From UBA6176 sp032119375 (lineage in GTDB: Bacteria > Verrucomicrobiota > Verrucomicrobiia > Limisphaerales > UBA9464): DNA of 64,000 nucleotides. Under the pieces are notes generated by a model. That model had not been told where the DNA came from. It made no database searches and worked only from the letters and a program-made list of their open reading frames with translations. A program made the position numbers and the translations under genes. The stretch spans positions 1 through 64,000 of the forward strand of contig CAYSGH010000008.1 of NCBI GenBank assembly GCA_964430505.1, written 5' to 3'. Positions 62,458 to 64,000 of this stretch are shown here, one piece after another (the first letter of the stretch is position 1; every line of letters begins with the position of its first letter).

Positions 62458-64000
62458 ATGACGTTCCTCCCGGTCGCACACCGCGAGTTGCTGGCGGCGA
62501 CGCGTCGTCCGGGGATGCGGCGGGCGCGCGTCTGGACGGCGGTGGTGGCGTCGTTGTTCACGTTGCTGATGCTCGGGTTCGTGGGGTGGACGGGCGCGGG
62601 CGGGCAGGGGGGGCGGTTCGTGTTCGGCGCGTTGTCCTGGGGATGCGCGTTGATGGCGCTTTGGACGGGCGCGTTCCTCACCTCGGACACGCTCAGCATG
62701 GAACGACGCGACGGGACGCTGGGGTTCTTGTTCCTGACCGAGCTGGACGGGCTCGACGTGGTGACGGGCAAGTTCGCGGCACATGCCCTCAACGCGCTCT
62801 ACGCGCTGGCAGCGGTGTTCCCGGTCATGGCGATCCCGTGGTTCGTGGGCGGCGTGACGGGCGACGAGTTTTGGAAGACGACGCTGTCGTTGCTGAACGT
62901 GTTGTTCGTGGGCACGACGGCGGGGTTGGCGGCGTCGGCGATGAACGTGCGGCAAGGAGCCGCCGCGTGGACGGCCCTGTGGATCACGGCGGTGGTTCAC
63001 CTCGGGGGGCCGCTGGCGTCGGTAACGTTGGGGCTTGGCCTCGGAGGTGGTTCATGGCTTTGGCCCCGGGCCTTGTCTCCCGGGATGGCGTTCCTCGTGG
63101 CCCGCGACGCCTCGCCGCCCACGGATGGCGGCCCGGGCTTTGGCTCCACCCTGTTGGCGTCCCATGCGGTCGGGTGGGTGTTCCTTGCGCTGGCCGCATG
63201 GCGTGTGCAGGCCGAGTGGCGGTCGTCGGCCGAGGTGCGGGGACAGGGGACGCCGCGAAGGGCGTTGTCGCGGGCATGGCTGGATCGGGACCCCTTGCGG
63301 GCGTGGCTGGACGGCGCTCCCGCCATGCGCCGCGCGGCATGGGCAATATCGGGCATCGCTTCGTTGGCATGGGTTCTCCTGGCGATCGAATCGGTCACGG
63401 CGTGGGGCTCGGAGGCGACGACTTGGATTTTGGGGTGCTCGGTGGTGTTGCGCGGCTTGATGGCATGGGAGGCGACGGCCTTCCTGTCGGAGGCGCGCCG
63501 GGACGGGTCGCTGGAGTTGTTGCTGTCCACGCCGTTGCGGGATGCGGACCTGCGCCGGGCGGTGTCCGAGCATGTGCGGGCGCGGTTTGGCGGGCCGTTG
63601 GTGTTGATGGGGGTGGCCTGGGTGGGGGTGGCGGTGGTGAAGCTGGACCCCTTCTGGGTGATGCTTCATGGCATCGGCATGGTGCTGCAATGGATGGCGA
63701 TGCCTCAGGTGGGCATGTGGTTCGCGCTGACGGAACGTCGTCCGATGGCGGCCTTCGCGAAGACGTTCGGGCTCGTGACGCTGGCCTCCACGCTCCTCGA
63801 GTACGTGTGTTGCATCGGGCTGGCGCTGCCACCCCTCCTGAACGTGTGGGCCTCGAACAAGATGACGTTGTCCGTGCGCGACATCGTCGCCGGCGTGCGC
63901 GGCCGATGGGAACGCCGGGACGGGTGGTGGGTGGCCCAGCCGTTGCAGGGGGGCGATGGCAGCGCCCCGCCGTGGCGCGACCCGCGTCCGCCGTCCCTGC
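62458..64000 (+). CDS. ABC-2-type permease (partial, runs off the window)
   Basis: 514 codons are visible with no stop. The protein starts MTFLPVAHRELLAATRRPGM; an in-frame ATG at 62419 is an alternative. Several hydrophobic segments follow: about 28-47, 58-80, 108-130, 150-172, 180-200 and later pairs. The cytoplasmic motif MERRDGTLGFLFLTELDG and the later SEARRDGSLELLLSTPL are the internally repeated elements of ABC-2 permeases acting with a separate ATPase. The two copies suggest a duplicated permease, as in gene families of Verrucomicrobia and Planctomycetes. The partner ATPase is probably beyond the edge. It is divergent from the VapBC pair. Confidence 0.8.
   Translation, partial: MTFLPVAHRELLAATRRPGMRRARVWTAVVASLFTLLMLGFVGWTGAGGQGGRFVFGALSWGCALMALWTGAFLTSDTLSMERRDGTLGFLFLTELDGLDVVTGKFAAHALNALYALAAVFPVMAIPWFVGGVTGDEFWKTTLSLLNVLFVGTTAGLAASAMNVRQGAAAWTALWITAVVHLGGPLASVTLGLGLGGGSWLWPRALSPGMAFLVARDASPPTDGGPGFGSTLLASHAVGWVFLALAAWRVQAEWRSSAEVRGQGTPRRALSRAWLDRDPLRAWLDGAPAMRRAAWAISGIASLAWVLLAIESVTAWGSEATTWILGCSVVLRGLMAWEATAFLSEARRDGSLELLLSTPLRDADLRRAVSEHVRARFGGPLVLMGVAWVGVAVVKLDPFWVMLHGIGMVLQWMAMPQVGMWFALTERRPMAAFAKTFGLVTLASTLLEYVCCIGLALPPLLNVWASNKMTLSVRDIVAGVRGRWERRDGWWVAQPLQGGDGSAPPWRDPRPPSL

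Noticed and set aside
62685..62790. Minus-strand frames opposite the partial ABC-2 permease
   Set aside because: The plus strand reads through as a membrane protein with clear hydrophobic segments and duplicated family motifs; the opposing frames have none.

Overview
The window reads as chromosomal DNA of a GC-rich member of the Verrucomicrobiota. I infer this from four things: an apparent Verru_Chthon pilin-like cassette, a PEP-CTERM protein, giant secreted proteins carrying lamin-tail, CotH, P-domain and LamG modules, and a plant-type GDP-mannose 3,5-epimerase. Genes are dense and often overlap by 4 bases (ATGA, GTGA). No rRNA, tRNA or CRISPR array was seen, and no complete insertion sequence.

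Layout. 1-107: tail of a secreted-type protein. 273-4126: a two-component pair with a beta-propeller sensor kinase. 4246-5187: a LysR regulator. 5368-11833: a GntR/YtrA-type regulator with a strong promoter, an ABC ATPase, a secreted beta-propeller protein, a pseudopilin and a membrane protein likely to be the permease. 12106-12687: a CHRD-domain PEP-CTERM protein. 13099-13685: a BrnT/BrnA toxin-antitoxin pair behind an AT-rich promoter/operator. 13725-22117: six pilin-like genes in a row, the last four matching the D-B-C-A order of the Verru_Chthon cassette. 22197-29477: a 2426-residue subtilase. 29481-33462 (minus): panB, GDP-mannose 3,5-epimerase and an ABC-F ATPase. 33608-35407: ispG. 35833-36056: a MITE-like element with terminal inverted repeats and hairpins. 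36079-42693 (minus): a 2204-residue LTD/CotH/beta-helix protein. 42938-48407: a Tat-exported serine hydrolase followed by a second propeller kinase and regulator pair, paralogous to the first. 48461-49360: metF. 49401-52633 (minus): an LptF/LptG-type permease overlapping a GAF histidine kinase. 52746-52920 and 60209-60290: two copies of a REP/REPIN-like inverted repeat. 52981-56559: an OmpR-type regulator, its kinase and a secreted CotH protein. 56806-58134: trigger factor. 58453-60066: an MFS transporter. 60275-61594 (minus): a glycosyltransferase whose stop codon lies in a REPIN. 61704-62287 (minus): a VapBC-type pair. 62458-64000: start of an ABC-2-type permease.

The genes suggest a cell with a strong focus on its envelope and secreted products: pilin-like assembly, large adhesive or proteolytic exoproteins, several sensor kinases with big extracytoplasmic domains, lipopolysaccharide transport and GDP-sugar chemistry. 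Housekeeping genes (panB, ispG, metF, tig) are scattered among them. No secretion ATPase, secretin, prepilin peptidase or exosortase lies in the window, so the pilin-like and PEP-CTERM proteins must depend on machinery encoded elsewhere.
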